From NCBI GenBank assembly GCA_001632435.1, contig KV423916.1:124001-188000 (forward strand): 64,000 bases of DNA, read 5' to 3'. Source of the stretch: Calocera cornea HHB12733. Taxonomy: Eukaryota; Basidiomycota; Dacrymycetes; Dacrymycetales; Dacrymycetaceae. The position numbers and the translations under genes are program-made. The first letter of the stretch is position 1, and every line of letters begins with the position of its first letter. The notes beneath the pieces were generated by a model. It did no database searches. It was not told the origin of the DNA and saw only the letters and a list, made by a program, of their open reading frames with translations. Below, one piece after another: positions 1 through 11,088 of this stretch.

Positions 1-973
1 GACAATACTACATTTTTGAGAGAGCGGTTCGCAAGTTCAAAGCAGACGTGTCACTGTGGACAGAGTATATAGAACTGGCTAGGAAGAACGGAGCTCGAGG
101 ACTGGTGGGACGGCTGTGCGCTCGGTACGTCACAATGACGGTGCTATGCAAATCTTTCTAATGATGGCAGTCTAGAGCCCTTCAGCTTCACCTCAATACA
201 CCCTCAATCTATGTCCTCGCTGCCTCCCATGAACTCGCCCAAGGATCTCCATCTTCTGCGCGCTCTCTCCTACAACGTGGACTTCGATTCTGTCCCGATG
301 CTGTAGAGCTATGGACCCAGTATGTCAAGATGGAACTGAGCTATGTGGAAGGATTAAGACGGAGAAGAGATGTCCTTGGAATCCAGGATGAGCCGGATGC
401 CGCTGGTCGCGTGAACGAAGCTGTCAGTGCACGGCAGGAGGTCCTCAATGGTGCAGTCGTCATGACGGTTATGGAGAGCGCAGCCAAGAGTACGCGATTC
501 GGCGTTATTGATTAACGTCTATCTGATCAAATGCGTTTAGGCCTACCTACTCTGGACTTGTTCAAATCTTTGCTCAGCCTTTTCGAATCTTACCCATCAC
601 CTCTTGCACCCAACCTTACGTCGCACTTGTTGGACCTCCTGCAACGAGCACTCCCATCTGAGCCGGAGGCATGTTTGATGCGAGCGACCGTTGCCGTGGA
701 ATCTGCCTTCCAGAAAGGCGCACTCGTTGACAGTCTCAAAGCTGCCAACGAGTCCTTGATGGAGGATGTCAGCACACTTGGAGTGCGCATGTCCCAACTC
801 TATACACAATGGGTGAACCTCTGGGCACGTAAACTGGACGAACGCCATGGCGAACTGGTACGTGATTCGCAAGATGTCGGCACCGGGACGCTCTTACTGA
901 CTGCGAACAGGCCGAATACCTTCGCCTCAGTTTGCGACGAATTCCCCGACAGCCGACCTCGACCCAGGCGTGA
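1..973 (+). CDS. UTP6: Utp6, U3 snoRNP/SSU processome protein (3' part; 5' end outside window)
   Basis: The 5' end lies outside the window. Four exons join in frame: 1-124, 176-489, 541-857 and 911-973 (TGA 971-973), with GT..AG introns of 51, 51 and 53 bp. The first residues read as a HAT (half-a-TPR) repeat (YYIFERAVRKFK, then LWTEYIELARKNG), followed by a second one (SARSLLQRGLRF..VELWTQYVKME). This is the arrangement in Utp6, a nucleolar U3 snoRNP component of the small-subunit processome that acts in 18S rRNA maturation. The rest is a helical C-terminal region ending LAEYLRLSLRRIPRQP. The family call rests on the HAT motif and its conserved wording. Other HAT proteins are possible but fit less well. 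Confidence 0.8.
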
Positions 974-2158
974 GAAGAGACTGTGGTCCCTGCCGCAAGA
1001 CTGGCTCCCCTCGGTTATCGGCAACTCGACTTGGCTATGGTTAGATGCGGTGTCACTCTGCGCCATGTTTCCGTGGTGGTCGATGTTGTTCTGGCCATAG
1101 GATATCACATGTCGGACTACTATCCCCATGTCTTGCTCATCCACACCGCCCTTACATCGGATGGTGCGTTCTCCAAGACGCTGAGCGGTGGAGTCTACGA
1201 TGCGAGGTGTGCGTTCCCGACAACACACAAAACCTGGTCTTGAGTGAGGCCATCGCGGCGAGCCTGGCAAAAGTTGCCTTAACTAATGAGAGTTGCAGAA
1301 CTTCTTTGCCGGCTCGCCGTACTTTTTTGTTGGTGCGGTTGATCACAGCCCATCCGCTCGAGGGGGCGAGGGGGCGTGTCAATGAGCACCGTGCACGCGT
1401 TTGCAAACGTCGTGGTCGCAGGGAGTAGCGCACAACCCGGTCTGATGGGCATGGGGTGCGAGGGCGGACGGGCCGTTGGCTTGGCAAAAGTAGGACCGGT
1501 CACAGGGACAGAGGATGCGAGATAGTCACCTGTTCGTTCAGTTGAGCCAGGTATAATGTGATGGATTGGCAGCAGACGTTGTGGGCTGTAAATCTCATCG
1601 AGATGAGAAACCGCTATTGACGCCGAGCACGAGACACTGATGATAGTGGCTGCCGATTGGGTCCGCAAAAGTCGTAAGAGAGCCGCGGGGGTGAGAGGGA
1701 GAAAAAGACGCGGCCAAGTTCAGGCCGCGTCGCTTCCCACGCCCCCGCCTTGCCGACGCGCGTTGCTCGGGTGAGTCGACGCGAAAGAAGGCGGGTCGTG
1801 CGGCGCCCCCGGTGCTTGCTGCACCAACCACGAGGATGCCAGCGTGTCTTGTCATAGGTCCTCTGCCTGGGCCGTGCGCCTGTTTGGAGCCGACTGACGC
1901 TCGATCCCGCCCGGCTCTCCCGTTGCTTCCGATCGAGCGCATCTCGCTCTGGATCGCACTGATCCGGTGTCCCATTCTTGGGCTACCTTATTCACCACAC
2001 CCCCTCTCTCTCCTGCCCCCCACCCCGCGTCCTTCGGCTTCTCCCGTCCAGAGAAGAGTCCGGGAGAGACAAGCCCCAGCCGGAAAGCCCACCACGCGCT
2101 CGCCCGCGACAGCGCCTGGAGACGCGGGCGCTCATACTGCCCCACCGCGCTGTCTACG
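974..2158. other. Intergenic region between UTP6 and wc-1
   Basis: About 1.2 kb between the UTP6 stop and the wc-1 start. The short frames here show no family motif or plausible exon structure. It presumably holds the UTP6 3' UTR and the wc-1 promoter and 5' UTR. The last 500 bp are GC-rich, with CpG retained as in the host genes. Confidence 0.6.
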
Positions 2159-2209
2159 CCCTCGCCCTCTCCCTCCTTCTCCCCCTCTCCATCCCCATCC
2201 CCTCTCTCG
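2159..2209 (+). promoter_or_regulatory. Pyrimidine-rich tract just upstream of wc-1 ATG
   Basis: An almost uninterrupted C/T run ends about 10 bp before the ATG at 2219. Pyrimidine-rich tracts near transcription starts are common in highly or constitutively expressed fungal genes. The regulatory role is inferred from composition and position only. Confidence 0.4.
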
Positions 2210-2218
2210 TAGCGAGAT

Positions 2219-4693
2219 ATGGACGGCTACTCTCAGCGCCATCCCGGGGACTCTGGCGGCGGCCTCCTAGCGGTGCACCACAATGGCGCCCACGAGAACC
2301 ACGACCAGCGCCAGTCCGTTTCAGGAACCATGCACACCACGCCCAACTACCCCCCTCAGCTGATGCCTCACATGTCCTTCTCGTCTGGACATCCCAATGA
2401 TCTATCCGCGGACTCTCCAATGGCTTCCGTCCTGGGAATCGGTGCCAACACATTTTCCAATGATGTTGCATTTCAAATTCCTAGCTTCCTCGCCGGCCCC
2501 ATGGGTACGCCTGGCGGAGGTGCAGACATCCTCCATGGCACCGACATGAGTGGATTTGGACTGGAGCCGCTTTGGTACCAGTCAGGTGCAGGACCTTCAA
2601 AGTCGAGCCTGAAGTGAGCCCTGCTGCCCTCCTCTCTCTGCCGAGGCCTGACCCATTCGCAGCTTAAGTGTGCCCGCTGCGAAGCACAGCAACATACCCG
2701 TATCGCCAACAACTCCTGGTCCTGTATTCCAGCGTGTACCCGCGTCGGCTGCGCCATTCGACTATTCCGGCGCCGTCCAGAACTACCGCTACATACACGA
2801 GCAGTCTCATGTCTCGAACAGAACGTCGGCATCGTCCCAAGCGCCTGACGAACATTCCCCGCACTCCGGCTTTCATTCGCCAGTAGTTGTACTGCCCGTT
2901 AATAACCCGAACACCTCGGCAAGCAGCTCCGACAACCCCTTCCAGAGTCTCCAACTACCGCTGGACCCGACGAGCCAGTTTGGTCTATATTCCAGCACTG
3001 GCTTCGACATTCTTGCCATCCTTTCCCGAGTTGTCAATCGACCCAACCCTATCATCAATCTGGGGCCAGTCGATTTCTCCTGCAGTTTCACCGTCGTCGA
3101 CATTCGCCGCTACGATTCGCCGATCGTTTATGCGTCGCCATCATTCTGCAGCCTTACAGGATACAGCCAAGATGATGTCCGAGGCCGCAACTGTCGGTTC
3201 TTGCAAGCACCAAACGGCGTTGTATATAAGGGAACGCCGCGGCAGTACACGGACCAAGCTGCTGTCGCTCATCTGCGCAAATCACTGGCCGCCCAGAAGG
3301 AATGTCAAGCTTCACTTCTGAACTATCGCAAAGGTGGCCAGCCGTTTATCAATCTTGTGTCCATCGTTCCTATACCTTGGGGCGACACGGAGGACATCGT
3401 CTACCACGTTGGGTTTCAGGTCGACCTGGTGGAACAACCAAACGCAATCTTGCACGAAATGCAAAACGGCAAATACATTTTCAATTACTCTGCCCTACCG
3501 CCTTCATTCTCGGACGATAGACACCTGCGAAAGGAAGCAGGCGTCGCACCTGAGATGCGAAGCATGGTGCATGGCATGGCATCCCATGCACTTGGAGCCA
3601 CCCAAGTCACGGACGACCAGGTGCTGCAGGAACTACATAACCTTCTCCTGGAGAACGCTGATGGTGAGGAGCATTCATCCTCCTTCTCCCATTGCACGTG
3701 ACGAGACTCTTTTCAGACTTCATCCATGTGCTCTCTCTGAAGGGAAACTTCCTGTATGTTTCGCCATCGGTTACCCGCATACTGGAGTACTCTCAAGACG
3801 ACTTACTTGGAAAGGCCATTTCCGACATCTGTCATCCTTCAGACATTGTCTCGGTACTACGCGATTTGAAAGATTCATCGCATGCACTGCCGGATGAGAC
3901 GCCGACTGCTCCCACTCGGTCACCAACCGCATCCACCAAGCCGGTTCAGCTTTTGTTGCGTGTACGCCGGAAGTATAGCGGCTACATCTGGCTCGAGTGC
4001 AACGGTCGCCTCTATGTTGAACAGGGAAAGGGGCGCAAGTCAATTGTCCTCACTGGCCGTAAGCGCGAAATGCCGCGTTTGGCGTGGTCAACCATAGCCC
4101 ACGCGGGTGGCCTGGTAGAGCGGGCCGTATGGGGCAAAACATCCGTCGACGGTCATTTCCTTGGAGCCGGCCCCAGTCCTTTCCTGGATGCTGTTGGTTG
4201 GTCGCCTAGCGAGATGATCGGAACGAGCATGCTCAACGAATGGATCCCTAACCAAGCCGAACGGGATAACGTCAAAGCAGTAATGACGAATACTGCAAAC
4301 ACGGGGGCCCCTTCACGAGTATGGTGCCACATGGGTCCGCCCAATCGGAGTGTTTCGGCCGTGACAGTATGTTTCTACCCGCTAGAAGATCCTCCTCCGG
4401 ACTCCGGCATGGCTGTGCTTGCACCATGGATGGAGGCACCCCCAGTGCGAGCAAAACGTCGCCAGACCGAGCTGATCTACCAGATCACACCGTACGCAGG
4501 CGAGACAACCATTCAGCCTTCCGCAGAGCTGGTTTCGACCAACGAGAACATCTTCCTGGAGCTTGAGACGGCCCGCAGCACCAGCTTCCAGTATGAATTT
4601 CAACAGAAGAGAAACGAAAATGCGAGTATGAAGGCAGAGATTGAAGAAAGGCTGCACAGTAGGGCCAGTAGAAGGAGAATCGGACAAGTATGA
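2219..4693 (+). CDS. wc-1: White collar-1 blue-light photoreceptor (zinc-finger-less basidiomycete type)
   Basis: Three exons, 2219-2613, 2663-3663 and 3717-4693, give 790 residues. The introns are 49 and 53 bp with GT..AG ends, and the total length is a multiple of three. A LOV-type PAS domain at about residues 260-400 carries the flavin-binding motif GRNCRFLQ, with the photoactive cysteine at about residue 309. A second PAS domain starts at about 466 (FIHVLSLKGNFLYVSPS) and a third lies near 610-700 (FLDAVGWSPSEMIG). A short charged helical tail at 745-785 could be coiled coil. The N-terminus is low-complexity. There is no GATA zinc finger before the stop, and no in-frame C-x2-C pairs were seen just downstream, as is known for basidiomycete WC-1 orthologues, which rely on WC-2 for DNA binding. 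The start is the first ATG after the CT-rich tract. Confidence 0.93.
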
Positions 4694-5139
4694 GAGGGCT
4701 TTTCATGGATGCATGGGGAACAGCACAGCACATGTATTGCGCCACGTATTTCCAGGGCCAACCTGAGTCGGCCCCGTTTTGCCATGATGAAGCGTGCTGC
4801 CACCAGACATTGTACATGCAAGTGTATCGTTATGGAGTTAAGCTGAGGTCTGCCTATCGGCAAGCCCCGTAATGGCGATCCAAGTGCATACCCCCTACCT
4901 CCCGTAGACACAGCAGCTGTGGCCATGCTCCATACTCATCTCAATGTGCGCAGCCCTTTTTCCGATAACATGTGAAAACGCAAGCACCCCAGGGCGGAGA
5001 GCGAAGCGTGATAAGCTCTAGGCACGGAGCATAGCTTGCAAAATGTGCTTCCGCTTGCATCCCTGTGAGGCTGACCTGCTTCCATGCAGGTCCCCTCCGC
5101 CCACGGCTGGAGCTTGATTTACTCCCGCTTTCTGGCTGT
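4694..5139. other. Intergenic region downstream of wc-1
   Basis: No gene is recognisable. It probably holds the wc-1 3' UTR, then grades from about 5000 into the GC-rich repeat that follows (TTGCTCCCGC-like words). Confidence 0.5.
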
Positions 5140-5640
5140 GTTTGCTCCCGCATCCGCGTCAATAGGCCCGCCTAGGGTTCTTCGAACCGAGCAAACCTCG
5201 CTTCCGGCCCCCGTCCCCGTGAATAAGTGAAGCTCCGCTCCGCTCCTCGGAGCCGGAGTTGCTTCGGCTCCGCCCCCGTCTGATCCCGTGTCCGCATCAA
5301 GGGCCTCCTTAGGGTTCTCGGAGTAGCTTCGGCTCCGGCTAAGTCCGCTCTCGTGTCCGCGTCGAGGGCGCCATTAGGGTTCCCGGAGAAACTTTGCATC
5401 CGGCTTGTGGAAAACAGCGCGGGCCTTCGGAGCGGAGAGACCTCGGCTCCGGCTCAGTCTGATCCCGTGTCCGCGCCAATGAAACACTGCTCGGCAGCAC
5501 CCGGAGCTACATCGGCTCCGGCGGCGTGATCGGATCCCGTGACCGCGTCAATGTAACACCGCTCGGCTCCTTTCGGCCGGAGCCACATCGGCTCTGGCAG
5601 AGTCTGATCCCCTGTCCGTGTCAGAGCGCCACTACATACT
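5140..5640. repeat. GC-rich degenerate tandem repeat, about 70-bp period
   Basis: The phrase GATCCCGTGTCCGCGTCAA, with substitutions, recurs near 5282, 5348, 5461, 5533 and 5606, spaced 66, 113, 72 and 73 bp. Between copies are GGCTCCGGC-type segments and three CTTAGGGTTC-like words (5174-5380). The open frames it contains are by-products of the repeat and CpG richness. No coding family is recognised. Confidence 0.6.
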
Positions 5641-5843
5641 GTACTCGCCAAGGGACAACGAGATGCGTAGGATGTAGGGGTGTAGGCACCCCGCGTCGGT
5701 GGCAGTTTTGACGCGGAGCTGCCAAAGATGGCATCATCTATCCTTGGGAGTAGCAAAGGAGCCTCACGCGCGTTGGAGGCAATGTGCCTCCAGAGTACCA
5801 AAAAAGGAGATTTCTGCATACTGGGAACACCCTGGGTTAGTAT

Positions 5844-5945
5844 GTGTGTGTTAGGGTCAAGGTACCAGTTAGGGAAGCAAGTGGAGCAAGGTTAGGGTGG
5901 AGGATGGGTTGAGGTTAGGCTTAGGGGTGGGTTAGGGTCAGGGTG
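5844..5945 (+). repeat. Telomere-like TTAGGG patch (interstitial)
   Basis: Five exact TTAGGG hexamers occur at 5851, 5869, 5892, 5921 and 5932, with near variants (TTAGGC, TTGAGG, TTAGTA) between them, in a G-rich, T-containing strand. TTAGGG is the usual basidiomycete telomere unit. Ordinary sequence continues on both sides, so this is an interstitial, degenerate patch and not a chromosome end. Confidence 0.55.
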
Positions 5946-5985
5946 ATATTCTCATCTAAAATAATCCTAAGAATGCACACTTAGC

Positions 5986-6012
5986 AAGGCTATGGGCAAA
6001 GCCCATAGCTTG
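5986..6012. repeat. Hairpin-forming inverted repeat
   Basis: GCTATGGGC-AAA-GCCCATAGC gives a perfect 9-bp stem with a 3-nt loop, and partial pairing extends outward (CAAG/CTTG). It sits at the boundary between the telomere-like patch and the transposon island. Helitron 3' ends carry such hairpins, but the CTRR terminus expected after it is not present. Its role is unknown. Confidence 0.4.
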
Positions 6013-6775
6013 TACACTCTTGGAAACTTACTATATTTGGTCAGGGTGTAGGTGGTTTGCCTCCAATGCACCCATCTACATCCCTACATCCTACACATCT
6101 CATACCAACTTGTACTTGCCAGTGCAGTTGCACAAAGAAACAAGGTTTTCCTGTGCCCACCCATTTCTGGCTGGTGCGCACTTTGTCAAAGCAATATGTA
6201 TTGAACTCACTGTGGCTGTGTTATGTCAGCCAGATCATCTAGTATGTCTCCCAGTGCATCCTCCCAGTGGATGTCTGTCAACCTTGGCTCCAGCCCAGGC
6301 TGCTCCAACAGACCCTTCAAAATTGGAAAAGCACCACATTTTGCTGTTCCTCCACAATGAGTGCTCCTACAAATATGCTGATGGCTCCCACATAAAACAA
6401 GAGTGGTGTTGATGCTCCGCTGCCAAAGGCTTAGCATCTGTTCCAAGAACAGATGGACCATCATCTGTGCACCTCCATCTAGGGCCCTCCAGTTCCATCT
6501 GCACACATATTTCACATAGAACTCAGAGCTTTAACAACAAATCTGACTAGATGGACCCTTCCTGCTCAGATGGGCATTCACCATTATGTTGCCAAACAGG
6601 CCCTCACTAGGGCCTGCTTCCTGGCAGGAATATCACAGAAAGTCCCAGGTCAACAGATTGACCCTAACCAACTTTAGCTGTTTTTCCACATTCAGGACTT
6701 TTGCAAGGGACCCAGTAGTTCATGCACATCAAGTACCTTCTATATTGAAACACTATCAGAATAAAGAATGCCCAT
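6013..6775. other. CpG-poor sequence at left edge of transposon island
   Basis: CpG becomes scarce and TpG/CpA common at about 6000, as in the decayed elements that follow. No protein family is recognisable in the short frames. It may be the 5' part or leader of the chromovirus whose gag begins near 7724, but no LTR boundary was found. Confidence 0.4.
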
Positions 6776-7248
6776 GATGCAGTCACCCCAAAGGAACTTT
6801 GGAGTGCTGCTCCACCTTTTCTGCATCCCTCAGGGTCCCGGTTGTATCCACTCAGGATAATGTAACTGTTGAGCTTGTGTATGAGTGGCACTGCCACCAG
6901 TGGGTCCCTGGCAGAGATACAACCAAAAGGTGCACCTGATCCAATTGACCCAAAGCAACTTTTGGGTGCTGTGGAGTCATTTCCTCATCCCTCAGAGTTC
7001 CGCTGGTATCTACTCAGGACAAGGGTACTACTCATCACATGCATCAGCAGCATGTCCCCAAACTGCATGCTAGCTGAGATGTGACCAAAAGTTGCACCTG
7101 ATGCATTTGACCCAAATCAACTTTTCAGTGCTGCGGAGCCATTTCTGTATCCCTACTCAGGACAACAGTACTGTTCATGACGTCCATCAGCAGTATCTCC
7201 CCAAACTCCATACTGGCAGCTACATGACAAAAGTTGCACTTGATGCTA
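6776..7248 (+). repeat. Tandem repeat, about three units of about 160 bp
   Basis: Three successive diverged copies cover roughly 6779-6931, 6932-7090 and 7091-7248. Each contains AAAGTTGCACCTGATGCA-like sequence, then GACCCAAA.CAACTTTT, TGCTG.GGAG.CATTT, CATCCCTCAG, TACTCAGGACAA and a CCCCAAACTGCAT-like segment. The array lies upstream of the chromovirus gag and could be part of its untranslated leader. No coding function is apparent. Confidence 0.65.
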
Positions 7249-7723
7249 CTTGTCCATGAAAGGACCTTGGAATAAGTCCTCACTGATAGTGATCCAATTG
7301 GCAGTGTTGCCATTGTCTATTGTTGAGAATAATCTGTATTTGAAGATGTCCCAATACAGCACTGTAAGACTGCTTCCCTTGTCTACTACTAATTACTCCT
7401 TCTACTTCCTACCCATGTGTTCATATGCTGTACACCCTTCCTTGACTTTACTGGTGTTGTATACCACCTGGATCACATGACTTACACCTCTACCTCTTGT
7501 TGGCTCCTTTCTCATGTTGTCCCTATCTGTTTCCTTTGTTGTACCTCTATCTCTAGTACTGTGCTTCAGACCTCTGGCAATACAGAACTGTCTTAACAGT
7601 ACTTTCAAGTCCTACCAGAAACAGGATCAATCAGTGAGGTCCTCAGCTGGGGTCCTTTCACATTTTACTGTTATCTCTGCTCCTGTGCAGCAGAGTTTTC
7701 TGCATCTCCAGCAACAATACACT

Positions 7724-8773
7724 ATGCTTGATCTGCGCTCCTACTTTGCCTCTCCACTCTCCCCACTTGCAACATCAACTCCCCTTGCTCTGTCTCCCAC
7801 CAGTGACAACAGCAACAACCCTCTTGACCTCCTGCATGCTCCCACCACTTCTGCAAGCAGGATCAACCTTGTCCATCCACCCTCACCAACACTCTCAACA
7901 AGCAGCTTGGAATGGGATTGGATAGTGTGCCTCTGCTGGATTGCAGAGAGCCAGAGGATGTGAAGGAATGGGTTGGGTTGATGGAGTTGTGGTTGGAGGC
8001 AAAGGAGCTAGATGATGCCAAGCAGGTGCTGAAGGCACAGGCTGGGCTCAGGGATTATCTTGTTGCCTGGTGGTACCCCTTGGAGAAGCCCGCCTACCAG
8101 GCCATGACCTTTGCCAACTGGGCTGAGGGGCTCATTGCCTATGTCACACCCACCAACTACCTTGATGATCTGCTGGATGACCTGCATACTTGCAAGCAGT
8201 CCAGCACCCAAGACATTGACACCTACATCTGTGACCTCCGCTCAAACAACAGCCATCTCAACTCAGCCCAGGCTGAAAGCTGACCAACTCTGCACCATCA
8301 TCCGCTCTGGAGTGGAGGAGGATCTTTGTGCTTCCCGGCATTTGGATCCTACCCTTCTTGCTACTGCCACCCTCAAAGACCTTGCTTCTGGCCTTGCCAA
8401 ACTCAAAGAAGTCCTCAACCTGGACAATGAGAGGATCAAGGCAGCAACCTCACACCACCACAAGAGGGAGCAGAAGTGCACCCAGACCACCACCACTGCT
8501 GTACAGACATGCACCAGCCACTCCAACACTCATGGCTCCACTCCTGCAGTGTCCACCATACCTTACCCCTCCAAGCTGACTGACCTGGAACACAAATACC
8601 TTGCCACTTTTGATGGCTGCAACAAGTGTTGCAAGATGAAGACTGGCAGACCTCATGCCAACTGTAACTTTGCAATGGCTGAGGAGGCAAAGGAGGTAGC
8701 AAGGAAGGCCACAGAGTGGGATACCTGTGGCCAGCCCCAGCCAGCCCGCAAGTCTGCCAATGTCAAGGTTTAG
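7724..8773 (+). pseudogene. Chromovirus gag-like ORF with frameshifts
   Basis: The reading begins at ATG 7724 (MLDLRSYFASPLSPL). It changes frame near 7915-7960 and again near 8220-8280 and continues to a TAG at 8771. The middle segment (DVKEWVGLMELWLEA..LRDYLVAWWYPLE) resembles the Ty3 gag capsid region. A cysteine-rich stretch (CNKCCKMKTGRPHANC) near the C-terminus may be a nucleocapsid zinc-binding remnant. The frame after the TAG is the same one that encodes the protease, so gag and pol were probably one polyprotein and the TAG a later nonsense change. Confidence 0.7.
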
Positions 8774-9805
8774 GTCAAGGCACACACCCACTCCTCCAAG
8801 ACCAAGGCCACAAAGGGCACATCCAAGAAACGCTTGAAGCGCCCTGCCACACCCTCCAGCAGCTCTGAGAAACAAGACATTGAGTCCAGCGGTGCAGAGT
8901 ACACCTCTGCTGAAGAGGATCTGTACATCCACTTGGAGGTGGCTACTATCACAGTGCCCTTCTGTGTCTCCCACCACTCTGAAGATGCACTCATTGACTC
9001 TGGTTGTTCTGCTCTCCTCATCTCAGATCATCTGGCAACTAAGCTTGCTCTTCCTCAACATTGCCTTCCTCAATCACAACCAGTGGAACAGGCACTGAGA
9101 GATGAGAGAGGAGTACAGCACAAGTTGAGGGAATATGTCAAGCTATCCCTCTATCACCCAACCACACACTTCAGAGCTTGCCCCCTTCATTTCAAAGTTG
9201 CTCCCTTAGATGGACAACATCTCATCCTTGGTACTCCCTTCCTCCAAGAATACAATATTGTTCTTGAGTTCTTGCCCCCTGCTGTCATCCTCAAGGGCAC
9301 AGGACAAGACCTCATCTCTGGCAAGACCCACTTGTCATCAGCCAACATAATGGTCACACCTGCATTTACCCAGATGTGTGCAGCTCTACTCCACTCAAAG
9401 AATCTCCAGCAAGCTGAAGACCTGCAAGGAGAGAAACACAGACTCATGCAAGAATTTGCAGACCACTTCCCAGCCAACATCCCAGACCTCAGACCAGTGC
9501 CTCCAGCTCTTACAAGGGAAGACCTTGACACTGCATGCATCCAACTGCAAGATCACAATAAGAAGATATGGCCCAAGGTTTACTCTTGCCCTCAACACTA
9601 TCTGTCTGCATTTCGGACACTTCTTCAGCAACACCTGGATGCTGGATGCATCAGGATGTCCAAAGCTGACAGTGCATCCCTGGCCTTTGTCATTCCAAAG
9701 AAGGATCCTACTGTGCTGCCTTGTCTGGTCATTGATTACTGTGCTCTCAATGCCAACACTGTCAAAGACAAGTTTCCCCTACCCAAGGTGCTGAATGTGG
9801 CGTGA
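8774..9805 (+). pseudogene. Chromovirus protease and truncated reverse transcriptase
   Basis: This is in frame with gag after the TAG. A retropepsin-like aspartic protease is shown by the D-S-G triad in ALIDSGCSALLISDHLA and by HLILGTPFL. Then comes the pre-RT region (PKVYSCPQHYLSAFRTLLQQ..AGCIRMSKADSASLAFVIPKKD) and RT motif 1 (CLVIDYCALNANTVKDKFPLPKV). The frame stops at 9803-9805 before the palm catalytic YXDD motif, which is absent. It reads as a relic with an internal deletion. Confidence 0.8.
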
Positions 9806-11043
9806 AAACCCTTTTTCTGGCCACATATGTGGCACAAATACTGCAAGTCTTGTGACTCCTGCCAGTGCTTCAAGAGCACAACCTCCAAGCCAGCTGGTCC
9901 TTTACACACACTTGCAGTACCTCAGCAGCTGTTCTCCTACATCGCAATGGATTTCATTGGTCCATTTGTTACTTCCAAAGGCTATGACATGATCCTCACC
10001 ATCACTGCTGCCTTACCTCCTGAGTTTGCATCCTCCCAATGCACAGTTCCAACACTTCAGAAGATGTGACTCAGCTGTTCTTTGAGAACTGCATGTGCCA
10101 CAGCATGGGCATCCAACAAGAAGTTGTGTCAGATTGTGATAAGCTCTGTGGGCAAGTTCTGGCAAGCGCTCAACAACACAGTTGGCACCAATATCAAGAG
10201 GTCAACTGCTTACCATCCTCAAATGGATGGGGCAAGTGAGCACACCAACACAACAAGACACTGTAAACCAACTTTTGCACTATTGTGTTGATTGACACCA
10301 GAAGGGCTGGTCTTGTTAACACCTTGCCTCACATTGAATTTGCCATCAATGATACCAAAAACACTTCAACCAATGAGACACCTTTCCAGCTCACACTTGG
10401 TTTCTCCGCACACCTTCTGCCCCCCAACCAATCTACACAACTCAAAGAATTGGATGTACCTGCAGCTGCTACATTTGTCCAATGCATGCAGTCTGATATC
10501 CAAGAAGCTTGTGACAATCCGCTCATTGCCAAAACAGGCCAGGCACACCATGCCAACAAGCACTGTGCTCCTGAACATGTATATGCTGTTAGAGATTTGG
10601 TTATGCTGAATACCAAAACTTGCTGTGTACCATATAAGGTGCAAGGCAAGAGACACTCATCCAAACTATTGTCTCACTATGATAGGCCATAGACCATTAT
10701 CAAGGCATACCCAGCAACATACACACACAAACTCAGCATGCCAGACTCCAACATTTATCCAGTGTTCCATGGCAACCTTCTTCACCCCTACATTGCCAAT
10801 GACGAAGCCTTATTTCCTGGATGTACTTCACCTTGACCTGGACCTGTCCTTGTGAATGCTCATGAGGAATATCAAGTTGAGAAGCTTGTGGATGAGAAAA
10901 TAGTCTGCAACAAGCACTTCTTCTTAATCTGTTGGGCTGGATCTGTGGCAGATGATTCTTGGGAACCAGCAGCCTTACATCAAAACACCATGCACCTGGA
11001 CAAATGGTGCCAAGAACACCCAACCTACTCAAAACAGCACTGA
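9806..11043 (+). pseudogene. Chromovirus integrase and chromodomain relic
   Basis: A zinc-binding segment (CKSCDSCQCFKST) is followed by the integrase core start (SYIAMDFIGPF). After frame changes come the STAYHPQMDG segment and the NTLPHIEFAINDT helix. The C-terminus has a chromodomain (EEYQVEKLVDEKI..FFLICWAG..DDSWEPA) ending at the stop at 11041. In-frame stops (for example near 10690) and frameshifts show it is dead. The chromodomain marks the chromovirus lineage, whose integrases target modified histones. Confidence 0.8.
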
Positions 11044-11088
11044 TTACTATCACCTATTATCATTTCTTATCATCTGCAACAAAACCCC

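Larger units (their letters stand above)
7724..11043 (+). mobile_element. Defective Ty3/gypsy chromovirus (gag to chromodomain), internally deleted
   Basis: Gag, aspartic protease, the start of reverse transcriptase, integrase and a C-terminal chromodomain occur in the order of a Ty3/gypsy chromovirus. Most of reverse transcriptase and all of RNase H are missing: the reading passes from the RT N-terminal FPLPKV word directly to an integrase H2C2-like zinc segment near 9800. Several frameshifts and stops interrupt the frame. CpG is strongly depleted. No clear flanking LTR pair was found. The element cannot be autonomous. Confidence 0.85.

Noticed and set aside
1279..1975. Overlapping minus-strand frames upstream of wc-1
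   Set aside because: The translations are Arg/Pro/Ser-rich, lack family motifs and overlap one another, typical of GC-rich non-coding sequence.
4694..5140. A missing zinc-finger exon of wc-1
   Set aside because: No C-x2-C pair with 17-18-residue spacing was seen in any plus-strand frame, and basidiomycete WC-1 normally lacks the finger.
5454..5819. Minus-strand open frames in the GC-rich repeat as candidate genes
   Set aside because: Their translations repeat the same tandem unit, with no conserved family, start context or exon structure.
5844..5945. A real chromosome end
   Set aside because: The TTAGGG units are degenerate and non-contiguous, and complex sequence continues for tens of kb on both sides.
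5986..6012. Helitron 3' terminus
   Set aside because: The hairpin is good, but no CTRR follows within the expected distance, and the recognised Helitron lies more than 5 kb to the right in a decayed nest.
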